Part shown: one piece after another, positions 56,963-64,000 of the stretch
Position numbering within the stretch: the stretch's first letter is position 1
How the letters are laid out: the number at the start of each line of letters is the position of its first letter
NCBI RefSeq assembly: GCF_000455325.1
Contig: NZ_HG322951.1
Location: 1,860,954-1,924,953 of the forward strand
DNA length: 64,000 nucleotides
Reading direction: 5' to 3'
DNA from: Mycolicibacterium septicum DSM 44393
Lineage (GTDB): Bacteria > Actinomycetota > Actinomycetes > Mycobacteriales > Mycobacteriaceae
Position numbers and translations under genes: made by a program
Notes under the pieces: model-generated
What the model was told of the DNA's origin: nothing
Seen by the model: only the letters and a program-made list of their open reading frames with translations
The model's database searches: none

Positions 56963-57490
56963 ATGGATGATCCGGAGGCCGCCATGATGCGGGTGCTCTA
57001 CGACGAGCATGCTGCCGCGCTCTGGCGCTACGCGCTTCGGCTCACGGGTGACCGTGCCCGGGCCGAGGACGTGGTGCAGGAGACTCTGCTGCGTGCATGG
57101 CGTCACCCTGACGTCACCGCCGACACCGATCGATCAGCACGTGCCTGGTTGTTCACCGTGGCCCGCAATATGATCATCGATGAACGTCGGAGTGCCCGGT
57201 TCCGAAACGAAACCGGGGTGCCCGACCCGGAACAGGTGGCAGACCATGCCGGGACTGTTGCGACTCCCGACCAAGTGGACAACGCGTTGGATCGAATCTT
57301 GCTGAGCACGGCGCTGAGCCAACTCTCCGACGAACACCGGGCCGTGGTCCGCCGGGCGTACTACCAGGGCTGGACCACCGGGCAGATTGCCGACGACCTA
57401 GGGATACCTGAAGGCACCGTGAAATCACGGCTTCACTACGCGGTACGCGCGCTACGACTGAACCTGCAAGAGATGGGGGTGACACGATGA
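56963..57490 (+). CDS. sigL: ECF sigma factor SigL
   Basis: This 175-residue ECF sigma factor has region 2 at about residues 10-75 (YDEHAAALWRYALRLTGD, AEDVVQETLLRAWRH, ARNMIIDERRS) and region 4 at about 115-170 (LSDEHRAVVRRAYYQGWTTGQIADDLGIP, GTVKSRLHYAVRAL). Its place after map and before a zinc-type anti-sigma factor matches sigL/rslA (Rv0735/Rv0736). A SigL-type promoter upstream indicates autoregulation, and a second such promoter after rslA identifies a likely target operon. Confidence 0.93.
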   Translation: MDDPEAAMMRVLYDEHAAALWRYALRLTGDRARAEDVVQETLLRAWRHPDVTADTDRSARAWLFTVARNMIIDERRSARFRNETGVPDPEQVADHAGTVATPDQVDNALDRILLSTALSQLSDEHRAVVRRAYYQGWTTGQIADDLGIPEGTVKSRLHYAVRALRLNLQEMGVTR

Positions 57491-58221
57491 CACAGTTCGG
57501 TGTACCCCACATTCCTGATCCGGTCGAATCCGACCGTTACCGGACCTGGGATGCGGCCTACGTGCTCGGATCGCTGGAAAGCAGCGAGCGACGCGAGTAT
57601 GAGGCCCATCTGGAGGGCTGCGCGCGGTGCCGTTCCGCGGTGGCGGAGTTGACCGGAATGCCCGCACTGCTGGCCATGCTCGACCTCGACGACGTGCTTG
57701 CCCTCGAATCCGAACAGCCCGATCCGCCGCTGCGCCCCGAGGTGCTGCAGTCCGTGCTGGCCAAGGTGAGCTGGGGACGGCGCCGTTCGCGGTGGGTGAC
57801 CACGGCGGCCGTTGGCGTGGCCGCGGCACTGCTGGCGATCGGTGTGGTCGTCGGTGTCCGTCCGGAAGTGTTCGGCCTGCACAGCGGCACCGAACAGCAG
57901 GCCTCGGAGATGCTGGCGATGAGCAAGGTCTCCGAAACGCCCATCAACGCCAGCATCGCCATGACCAGTTACTCCTGGGGCACCCGGATCGACATGGCGT
58001 GCAATTACGGGAGCTGGGGCAAGCAGGATGCACCCCCGCAGAACCTGGGCATGGTCGTGATCGGCCGGGACGGCAGCCGCAACGAGATCGCGACGTGGCT
58101 GGGGTTGTCCGGCGCCACCGCGCTGCCCAGCGGCAATACCCAGATGCCGAAGGCGGATATCGCTGCGGTGCAACTGGTTACGTCACCCGAGGGCAAGGTG
58201 CTGCTGGAAAAGCAGCTCTGA
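57487..58221 (+). CDS. rslA: Anti-sigma-L factor RslA
   Basis: This 244-residue single-pass membrane protein has an N-terminal zinc anti-sigma domain with HLEGCARC (HxxxCxxC, about residues 41-48), a transmembrane helix at about 98-118 and an extracytoplasmic domain of about 125 residues. M. tuberculosis RslA releases SigL when its zinc site is oxidised, so a thiol-stress signal is likely here too. It overlaps sigL as ATGA and is followed by a long hairpin. Confidence 0.92.
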   Translation: MTQFGVPHIPDPVESDRYRTWDAAYVLGSLESSERREYEAHLEGCARCRSAVAELTGMPALLAMLDLDDVLALESEQPDPPLRPEVLQSVLAKVSWGRRRSRWVTTAAVGVAAALLAIGVVVGVRPEVFGLHSGTEQQASEMLAMSKVSETPINASIAMTSYSWGTRIDMACNYGSWGKQDAPPQNLGMVVIGRDGSRNEIATWLGLSGATALPSGNTQMPKADIAAVQLVTSPEGKVLLEKQL

Positions 58222-58256
58222 GCCTTCCGGCTCTGCCGGCCGGCCATTCGCCGCTT

Positions 58257-58304
58257 CGTCACGCTGGGGTGGCCCTCAGACCAGAGGGTCACTCCAGCGT
58301 GACG
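58257..58304 (+). terminator. Long hairpin terminator of sigL-rslA
   Basis: Two 21-base arms (58257-58277 and 58284-58304) pair throughout in RNA with only two G-U wobbles, around the 6-base loop AGACCA. It lies 35 bases after the rslA stop. No U tract follows. It separates the sigL-rslA unit from the next SigL-type promoter at 58374. Confidence 0.75.
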
Positions 58305-58373
58305 TTCGGCGTGGTGCCCTCCTTGCGATGTCCTGCGATATCGCGGGGAGTTTGCACAAATCCGTTATCCGGG

Positions 58374-58401
58374 TGAACCACCGCCGCCCATGGGTCGTGT
58401 C
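58374..58401 (+). promoter_or_regulatory. SigL-type promoter of the ThDP/KAS III-like operon
   Basis: TGAACC (58374-58379) and CGTGTC (58396-58401) are 16 bases apart, with the same spacing and -35 as the promoter before sigL and the exact recalled -10. Transcription would start near 58408, about 22 bases before the ATG at 58430, and includes a GGAAGTAGG ribosome site. Confidence 0.75.
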
Positions 58402-58429
58402 ACTGGCAGAGCACGGAAGTAGGTGACAC

Positions 58430-60184
58430 ATGGTCGAGACGCACAGGGTGGTGGACCACATCGTCGGCTATCTGGCCGCGAATGGGATCTCGCACATCTT
58501 CGGCGTGGACGGTGCCAACATCGAGGACCTCTACGACGCGGCGTACTTCCGTGACGACATCACCGCGGTGCTGGCGAAACACGAATTCTCCGCTGCCACA
58601 ATGGCGGACGGGTACAGCCGCAGCGGCGCCGGGATTGGCGTGGTGGCGGCGACCTCGGGCGGTGGCTGCCTCAACACGGTGCCCGGGCTGGCGGAATCGC
58701 TGGCCAGCCGGGTCCCTGTGCTGGCCCTGATCGGGCAGGCACCGACGACGCTCGACGGCCACGGTGCCTTCCAGGACACCAGCGGGGACAACGGCAGCCT
58801 GGACGGGCACGCCCTGTTCTCGGCGGTCTCGCTGTACTGCCGCAGGGTGCTGAAGCCCGCCGACATTCGCACGGCTCTCCCGGATGCGCTGGCCGCCGCG
58901 CGCACCGGTGGTCCCGCGGTGTTGTTGCTGCCCAAGAACATTCAGCAGGCAGAGCTGAGATTGTCCGGCGAGACCGATGGCAGCGGCAACGGGCGGGCCG
59001 GGGCCGGCGGGACGGGACCACGCCACTCCGATCTGGGGCCGCTCGAGCGGGCCCTGCGCGGCGTCGACGGCCCGATCACGATCATCGCCGGTGAACAGGT
59101 GGCGCGTGACGACGCCCGCGCCGAACTGGAACGACTGCGGGCCACGCTGCGTGCGCGGGTGGCCACGGTGCCCGACGCCAAAGACGTGGCGGGCACCCCG
59201 GGACTCGGCTCGTCCTCCGCGTTGGGGGTGGCCGGTGTGATGGGCCACCCCGGGGTGTCCGTTGCCGCAGCCCAGAGCGCGATATGCCTGCTGGTCGGCA
59301 CCCGCATGACGGTGACCGCCCGGGCCGGTCTCGACGAGGCGCTGGGCCGGGTGGCGACGTACTCGATCGGCTCCCAGGTGCCGTTCCCGGCGTGCACGCA
59401 TGTCCACTCCGACGACCTGCGCCAGTCGCTGACGCTGCTGGCCCGGGCGCTGTCGGGTCCCGGCCGGCCGGTTCAGGTGCGGGTGCCCGATCTGGTGCCG
59501 CGCACCGAACTGCGGCCGCCGGCCCATGACGGCCCGGGCATCCGGTACCGCGACGCGATGGCCGTGCTCGACAAGGCCCTGCCCGACGGCACCGACATCG
59601 TCGTCGACGCGGGCAACGTCGGGGCGTCGGCCATCCACTACCTGCCGGCCCGGCGTGACGGGCGGTTCATGGTGGCGCTGGGTATGGGCGGGATGGGCTA
59701 CAGCTTCGGTGCGGGCATCGGGATGACGTTCCACCGGGCCGCCGGCGCGGACGCCGTGACCAACCGGCGTACGGCCGTGATCGCCGGTGACGGCTCATTC
59801 TTCATGCACGGCATGGAGATTCACACCGCGATGCAGTACCGGCTGCCGATCACATTCGTGCTGTTCGACAACCACGCCCACGCCATGTGCGTAACCCGTG
59901 AACAGCTGTTCTACGACGATCGCTACTCCTACAACAGGTTCGGCCCGAGCCGGCTGGGCGCCGGCCTGGCGGCGATGTTCCCCGGCCTGCCCGCATACGA
60001 CGTCACCGAGATCCGCCAACTGCCCCGCGCGCTGGGCATGGCACTGGACACCGACGGCCCGTCGGTTCTGAGCATCGAATGTTCAGCCGACGAAATCCCG
60101 CCGTTCGCAGCGTTTCTGACCACAACCGACAGCACACCTTCCATCGCACAGGAGAACAGGTCCCATGTCACTGCCCGCGCTTGA
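58430..60184 (+). CDS. Thiamine diphosphate-dependent enzyme (acetolactate synthase-like)
   Basis: This 584-residue ThDP enzyme of the decarboxylase/carboligase superfamily has three domains. The pyrimidine-binding domain has the activating glutamate Glu52 (AKHEFSAATMADGYSR). A central domain follows, then the pyrophosphate domain with GDGSFFMHGMEIHTA (about 453) and the distal Asn in LFDNHAHAM (about 480). The DNHAHAM sequence in place of the usual NN(x)YG, and a linker rich in Gly at about 183-198, make it atypical. It is not a catabolic acetolactate synthase by context. A carboligation of an acyl donor with an aldehyde or 2-oxo acid is a reasonable inference. It is the first gene of a SigL-promoted operon. 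Confidence 0.85.
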   Translation: MVETHRVVDHIVGYLAANGISHIFGVDGANIEDLYDAAYFRDDITAVLAKHEFSAATMADGYSRSGAGIGVVAATSGGGCLNTVPGLAESLASRVPVLALIGQAPTTLDGHGAFQDTSGDNGSLDGHALFSAVSLYCRRVLKPADIRTALPDALAAARTGGPAVLLLPKNIQQAELRLSGETDGSGNGRAGAGGTGPRHSDLGPLERALRGVDGPITIIAGEQVARDDARAELERLRATLRARVATVPDAKDVAGTPGLGSSSALGVAGVMGHPGVSVAAAQSAICLLVGTRMTVTARAGLDEALGRVATYSIGSQVPFPACTHVHSDDLRQSLTLLARALSGPGRPVQVRVPDLVPRTELRPPAHDGPGIRYRDAMAVLDKALPDGTDIVVDAGNVGASAIHYLPARRDGRFMVALGMGGMGYSFGAGIGMTFHRAAGADAVTNRRTAVIAGDGSFFMHGMEIHTAMQYRLPITFVLFDNHAHAMCVTREQLFYDDRYSYNRFGPSRLGAGLAAMFPGLPAYDVTEIRQLPRALGMALDTDGPSVLSIECSADEIPPFAAFLTTTDSTPSIAQENRSHVTARA

Positions 60185-60845
60185 AGACATCACGGCCCAT
60201 CGGGCCACCCGCACCCCGCTCGACGGACTGATCCGGATCGAGACCTCGCCCAAGGAGCAGGCCACGCCGATCATCATGGACATGATGCGGTCGGTCTATC
60301 CGCACGACCAGGTGTTCGGTCAGTTCTGCACGGTCAACGACTACGTCGAGTGCCCGCCCGACGAGTTGTTCGACTACATGTCCGACACCCGCTGCCTGGA
60401 GGAGTGGACCTACAGCCTGCGAGGTTTCACCCCGACCGAGGAACCCGGGCTGTGGCTGGCCCACGACCGGCTCGGCGCCGGGCCGTCGGGGCCGGGCAGC
60501 GCGATCTACACCCGCACCGTGGCCAACCGCGACGCGCTGACCGTCGACTACCACTGCGCCTGGGATCAGGGCAAGCATCTGTGGATGATCTACCTGATGC
60601 GGATCGTCGATGCGCAGGTGGTCTTGGACAAGCCGGGATCGGTTGTGCTGTGGACGAATTGCCACCATCCGTTCTACGACGAGAACCCCTACCCGGAGAC
60701 GGCGCCCCCGGCGCGACCGGTCTGGGTGGGCGACTTCTGGGACATGTTCGGTCCCGGCCACCTGCTGGAATTGCGGAACCTCAAGGCAATCGCCGAATAC
60801 CGGCACCGCAACGGCCTGCCGGTCACGCCGGCGTGGATGAAGTGA
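60165..60845 (+). CDS. SRPBCC (START/polyketide-cyclase-like) protein
   Basis: This 226-residue protein starts at ATG 60165, overlapping the ThDP gene by 20 bases, with AGGAGAACAGG before it. The segment VNDYVECPPDELFDYMSDTRCLEEWTY is characteristic of the SRPBCC hydrophobic-pocket fold, and the later VLWTNCHHPFYDENPYP holds a Cys-His-His group. About 45 residues precede the fold. Such proteins bind hydrophobic intermediates and may cyclise or dehydrate them. The specific role is unknown. Confidence 0.65.
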   Translation: MSLPALEDITAHRATRTPLDGLIRIETSPKEQATPIIMDMMRSVYPHDQVFGQFCTVNDYVECPPDELFDYMSDTRCLEEWTYSLRGFTPTEEPGLWLAHDRLGAGPSGPGSAIYTRTVANRDALTVDYHCAWDQGKHLWMIYLMRIVDAQVVLDKPGSVVLWTNCHHPFYDENPYPETAPPARPVWVGDFWDMFGPGHLLELRNLKAIAEYRHRNGLPVTPAWMK

Positions 60846-60854
60846 GGTACGGCC

Positions 60855-61916
60855 ATGACTGCGAATATGTCCACGAAGAACCCCGTCAGCCTCATCGACG
60901 TGTCCACGTACCTGCCCGGTGATCCGATCGGCGCCGACTACTACGCCGGGTTCGCCGAATCAGATGAGTTGGCCGAGAACGTGATGTTCCGCGCGCCGAA
61001 GTTCCGTCACCATGTGGCGCCCGAGGAAACCGCGATCGACATGGTCGAGCGGGCCGCGGCCGGGTTGATCGAGCGGCACGGTTCCGACGTCATCACCGGG
61101 GCCGATGTGCTGATCACCCACACCCAGCTGCCCGACATGCCGTTCTACGGTGGCGGTGGCGGCATGGCGCACCGGCTGGGGATGAAACCCGACTGGGTGA
61201 TCGACCTGCACAACGGCGGGTGCGCGGCCTTCGTGCTCGGGCTCAAGGTGGCCCGCACGCTGTTGAGCGCGGGGGAGGCCCGGACCGCGGTGATCGCGAT
61301 CGCCCAGAACGCCGCGGGCACGGTCTTCGACCAGCCGACCGTCCGGCGCAAATCCCAGGCCTCGGTCCCCGGTGACGGCGCGGCGGTCGCACTGGTGACG
61401 CTGTCGGACTCCTCGCCCATCCTCGACATCGAATGCCGCACGTACGGCGAGTACGCGGGTGACATGACCCTGGCAATCGACCCGCCGGCCAAGTGGTGGC
61501 AGGCCCGTACCGGGGAGGCCTCCATCGGCTTCACCGAGAGCAAGATCACCAAGGTGCTGGCGCGGGGCAACCGGCAGGTTCCCGAGGTGTCCTATGCGGT
61601 CTGCGACCGGATCGGTGTGCAACCCAAGGACATCGACCTGTTGGTCACCAACCAGCCCAACCGGGTCTTCCTGCGCAACTGGCGCGAGGCGCTGGAGCTG
61701 CCGGCCGAACGTCACGTCGATACTTTCGATGACTGTGGAAACCTTTTCGCCGCAGGCATTCCCGTCAATTTCGACCGGGCTGTCACCGACGGGCGGGTGA
61801 AGGCAGGCGATACCGTGCTGATGGCCGCCTTCGCCCACGCCGGTGACTTCGCCGGGGCCGCCGCGGTGCGGTGGGGCGGGCGGGCCGGCAACGGCAGCGA
61901 CCTGGGGAACGGGTGA
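60855..61916 (+). CDS. KAS III (FabH)-like thiolase-fold protein with altered active site
   Basis: This 353-residue protein has the KAS III fold. The nucleophile is Cys123 in HNGGCAAFVLGL, the oxyanion/shape motif is GDGAAVALV (about 173-181) and the C-terminal Asn is Asn296 in CGNLFAAGIPV. At the position of the histidine of HQAN the sequence reads NQPN (266-269), so the catalytic histidine is replaced by asparagine. This should impair malonyl decarboxylation, so an acyltransferase or a modified condensing reaction is more likely than fatty-acid initiation. GAGGT lies 6 bases before the ATG. The stop shares a base with the aminotransferase start. Confidence 0.82.
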   Translation: MTANMSTKNPVSLIDVSTYLPGDPIGADYYAGFAESDELAENVMFRAPKFRHHVAPEETAIDMVERAAAGLIERHGSDVITGADVLITHTQLPDMPFYGGGGGMAHRLGMKPDWVIDLHNGGCAAFVLGLKVARTLLSAGEARTAVIAIAQNAAGTVFDQPTVRRKSQASVPGDGAAVALVTLSDSSPILDIECRTYGEYAGDMTLAIDPPAKWWQARTGEASIGFTESKITKVLARGNRQVPEVSYAVCDRIGVQPKDIDLLVTNQPNRVFLRNWREALELPAERHVDTFDDCGNLFAAGIPVNFDRAVTDGRVKAGDTVLMAAFAHAGDFAGAAAVRWGGRAGNGSDLGNG

Positions 61917-62947
61917 TGGTGGCACCCCGCACCGCACTGTCCGACGTCGTCGGCGCGCTGCCGCAGGCGGTCAATCCGTTGGCGCTGTCGCTCAACGAAT
62001 GCCCGTTTCCGCCGCTGCCCGCGGTGCGCTCAGCGCTGCGTGCGTGCGATGAGGCGGCCAACCGTTATCCCGAATTCCTGCCGCAGCGGTTGCGCTCGCT
62101 GATCGCCGATCACGACGGGATGGCCGAGGAACAGGTGATCGTCGGTGCCGGTGCCACCGGGGTCATCATGCAGGTACTGCATGCGGTGACCAGTCCCGGC
62201 GACACCATGGTGATGGCGGAGCCAACGTTCGACGGGTATCCGATCTTCGCGCAGATGGCACGGTTGCGGACGGTGACGATTCCGCTCGACGCGCACGGCC
62301 ATCATGACCTGGACGCGATGGCCGAGGCCGGCAAGGGCGCGCGGGTCGTGGTGGTCTGCCGGCCGCACAACCCGACGGGCACCATCGAACCGGCCGTCGA
62401 GATCGAGCGCTTCCTGACCCGGCTTCCCGAGGACACCGTCGTGCTGCTGGACGAGGCATACGTGGAGTTCCTGGCCGCCGGACAGCGCATCGACGGGCCG
62501 AACCTGGTGGCCCGGTTCGGAAATGTCGTGGTGGTGCGCACTTTTTCGAAGGCCTACGGACTGGCCGGGCTGCGGATCGGCTATGGCTTCTGCGCCCCCG
62601 ATCTCGGCCGTCAGCTGTGGCGGATGCAGCTGCCGTTCGGGATCGGGCTCAGCGCCCAGGTGGCCGTCGCCGCCTCGTACGATGCGGAAAATCAACTGCG
62701 CCAACGTATCCGGATGATCGCCGCGGAACGGCGCTACCTGCAGACGCGGTTGCGGGCGCTGGGTGTCTACAGCACGGACGGGCAGGCCAACTTCCTGTAC
62801 CTGCCCGGCGGGTCCCTGCCGTGGCCGGAGGTGTTCGAGGGCACCGGACTTCAGCTCCGTCACTATGCCGACGGCGGGGTGCGGATCACCATCGGATCGC
62901 GGCAGTCCACCCGTGCGGTGCTGGGTGCGGTGACAGCGGCCGCCTGA
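61916..62947 (+). CDS. PLP-dependent class I/II aminotransferase (HisC-like)
   Basis: This 343-residue fold-type I aminotransferase has PLP Lys212 in TFSKAYGLAGLRIGY, Asn152 in HNPTG, Asp179 in LLDEAY and the early LSLNECPFPPLP substrate segment typical of histidinol-phosphate aminotransferase-like enzymes. ATG 61916 is chosen because it overlaps the preceding TGA by one base; GTG 61913 is possible and the longer frame from 61871 is discarded. No other histidine genes are near. With the ThDP and KAS III-like proteins it probably aminates a ketone made by them. Confidence 0.85.
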   Translation: MVAPRTALSDVVGALPQAVNPLALSLNECPFPPLPAVRSALRACDEAANRYPEFLPQRLRSLIADHDGMAEEQVIVGAGATGVIMQVLHAVTSPGDTMVMAEPTFDGYPIFAQMARLRTVTIPLDAHGHHDLDAMAEAGKGARVVVVCRPHNPTGTIEPAVEIERFLTRLPEDTVVLLDEAYVEFLAAGQRIDGPNLVARFGNVVVVRTFSKAYGLAGLRIGYGFCAPDLGRQLWRMQLPFGIGLSAQVAVAASYDAENQLRQRIRMIAAERRYLQTRLRALGVYSTDGQANFLYLPGGSLPWPEVFEGTGLQLRHYADGGVRITIGSRQSTRAVLGAVTAAA

Positions 62948-63004
62948 TCCGCAGAATGCGCGCGGAATGCGTGGTGCCCGCGCGGTGATGCGGTAAGAAG
63001 AGGC

Positions 63005-63508
63005 GTGACCTCGCCACCGGACAAACGTGACCCCATCGCGCAGGCCCGCGCGAACTGGGAGGCCGCCGGATGGGGCGATGTGGCCGGCGGGATGGTCGCG
63101 GTGACATCGGTGATGCGGGCCCACCAGATTCTGCTGGCCCGGGTGGAGTCCGCGCTGCGGCCTTACGATCTGAGCTTCTCTCGGTTCGAACTGCTGCGGC
63201 TGCTGGCCTTCAGCCGATCCGGCGCGCTGCCGATCACCAAGGCCTCCGACCGACTCCAGGTACACGTCACCAGCGTCACGCACGCCATCCGGCGCTTGGA
63301 GGCCAACGGTCTGGTGGAGCGCATCCCGCACCCCACCGACGGGCGCACCACGCTGGTACAGATCACGAAGCTCGGGCGCTCGACGGTCGAGGACGCCACC
63401 GTGACCCTCAACGAGCAGGTGTTCGCCGATGTCGGGATGTCGGATGAGCAGTCCCAGGCGCTGGTGACGTCGATCGAGACGCTGCGCCGACACTCCGGGG
63501 ATTTCTGA
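63005..63508 (+). CDS. MarR-family transcriptional regulator
   Basis: This 167-residue regulator has a winged helix at about residues 60-125: LSFSRFELLRLLAFS, ASDRLQVHVTSVTHAIRRLEANGLV and the wing HPTDGRTTLVQITKLG. It starts with GTG, with AAGAAGAGG immediately upstream. A MarR-type gene of similar length (Rv0737) follows rslA in M. tuberculosis, so this is probably its ortholog and the four-gene operon has been inserted between them. It may sense a ligand and regulate that operon; no operator was identified. Confidence 0.88.
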   Translation: MTSPPDKRDPIAQARANWEAAGWGDVAGGMVAVTSVMRAHQILLARVESALRPYDLSFSRFELLRLLAFSRSGALPITKASDRLQVHVTSVTHAIRRLEANGLVERIPHPTDGRTTLVQITKLGRSTVEDATVTLNEQVFADVGMSDEQSQALVTSIETLRRHSGDF

Positions 63509-63564
63509 GGCGGGTCTCCGGGCGGGAGCCCCACTACCCTCGAACGTAGTTGAGGGGAGCGAGC

Positions 63565-63999
63565 ATGCAAGCCAAGCGGGTAGCCGCGGCGCTGGGCTCC
63601 GTCGTCGTCGTGTTGACGGCGGCCTGTAGCACCACGACCACCGGGACAGCGACCGCTCCGGACGACGTCGTGCCGTTCACGTCGGAGTCGAAGGCGCCCA
63701 AGCGAACTGCCCCGAAGAGTCCGCCGACCGCAGGGTCACCGCGCGGTACGGCGGGGTTGCCGCCGGAGGCGTTCGCCGAGGTGCGCGCCGCCGGCATCGA
63801 AGGTTCCGACCGCGCGATCGGGAATCAGGTGATGATGGCCTGCATCATGGCGGCCGGCAGCTTCAACAAGACCAGGCAGGATGTCGTCAACGTGCTGATC
63901 CAGATGGGCAGCAAGCTCCCGCCCGACGCGCTCACGACCATCGTGAACGTGGCGCTCAAGTACGAGTGCCCCGAACTCGCCGGGAAGCTCGGCGGTTAG
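63565..63999 (+). CDS. DUF732-type small lipoprotein
   Basis: This 144-residue protein has a lipoprotein signal (VVLTAAC, Cys at about residue 21), a Thr/Ser/Pro-rich linker of about 40 residues and a C-terminal helical domain. That domain has two cysteines (VMMACIMAAGS and KYECPELAGKL) as in mycobacterial DUF732 proteins, where they form a disulfide. A GAGGGG site lies about 7 bases before the ATG at 63565. The function of DUF732 is not known. The stop lies one base before the end of the window. Confidence 0.8.
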   Translation: MQAKRVAAALGSVVVVLTAACSTTTTGTATAPDDVVPFTSESKAPKRTAPKSPPTAGSPRGTAGLPPEAFAEVRAAGIEGSDRAIGNQVMMACIMAAGSFNKTRQDVVNVLIQMGSKLPPDALTTIVNVALKYECPELAGKLGG

Positions 64000-64000
64000 T

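Noticed and set aside
58400..59734. Long minus-strand frame opposite the ThDP gene
   Set aside because: Composition is that of a shadow frame (Arg, His, Gly rich), without motifs or a ribosome site.
60855..61916. HMG-CoA synthase
   Set aside because: The length is short, and the second catalytic residues expected for HMG-CoA synthase are not seen; KAS III features fit better.

Overview
The window is high-G+C actinobacterial DNA. It reads as the chromosome of an environmental, fast-growing Mycobacterium/Mycolicibacterium. The evidence is: ribosomal protein genes with actinobacterial features (zinc-ribbon S14, long tails on L22 and S3); the gene order atsA-FGE-spc operon-sppA-methyltransferases-secY-adk-map-sigL-rslA-marR, which I know from M. 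tuberculosis Rv0704-Rv0737; the SigK/RskA/DipZ/Mpt83 set; a SigK whose two cysteines fall at residues 133 and 183; and many start codons 6-8 nt after a TANNNT box, typical of mycobacterial leaderless transcripts. No tRNA, rRNA, CRISPR array, transposase, integrase or phage gene was seen.

Layout. (1) 1-2905: end of the S10 operon (rplB' to rpsQ), closed by a 15-bp UUCG hairpin. (2) 2917-6793: a SigK locus. An Mpt83-like lipoprotein and dipZ diverge from two facing SigK-type promoters, and sigK and rskA follow dipZ. (3) 6875-18027: a candidate secreted-polysaccharide locus. It holds two paralogous polytopic proteins flanking a BcsB-like protein, a processive GT2 synthase, a GT-C-like membrane glycosyltransferase, a catalytically degenerate lipase-like lipoprotein and a beta-helix protein. 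(4) 18223-26804: accessory metabolism and regulation (SdsA-like alkylsulfatase, Nudix hydrolase, FAD amine oxidase plus cupin, three TetR regulators, a DUF2306 protein, an MFS pump), with two very clear TetR-type operators. (5) 26788-31756: an sdhC-sdhA-sdhB operon of the Sdh1 type ending in a DASS dicarboxylate transporter. (6) 31931-35956: arylsulfatase, a lipoprotein and the formylglycine-generating enzyme that activates sulfatases. (7) 35994-40437: the complete spc operon with its promoter and terminator. (8) 40455-43268: an F420-type oxidoreductase and sppA, diverging from leaderless promoters. (9) 43335-49993: a GntR-controlled catabolic island with an MHS transporter, two Asp/Glu-racemase-superfamily enzymes, a 2-hydroxyacid dehydrogenase, an amidase and a DUF3830 protein. 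(10) 50000-53861: four tandem class I methyltransferases and the relic of a fifth. (11) 54047-58304: secY-adk-map, then sigL-rslA from a SigL-type promoter. (12) 58374-62947: a four-gene biosynthetic operon (ThDP enzyme, SRPBCC protein, KAS III-like protein, aminotransferase) preceded by a second SigL-type promoter. (13) 63005-63999: a MarR regulator and a DUF732 lipoprotein.

The most interesting systems are the SigL-linked ThDP/KAS III-like/aminotransferase operon, the BcsB/GT2 exopolysaccharide locus and the GntR island with matched operators. In M. tuberculosis rpsQ is followed directly by atsA; here about 29 kb of accessory genes sits between them. All functional calls rest on reading motifs by eye; no database search was possible.
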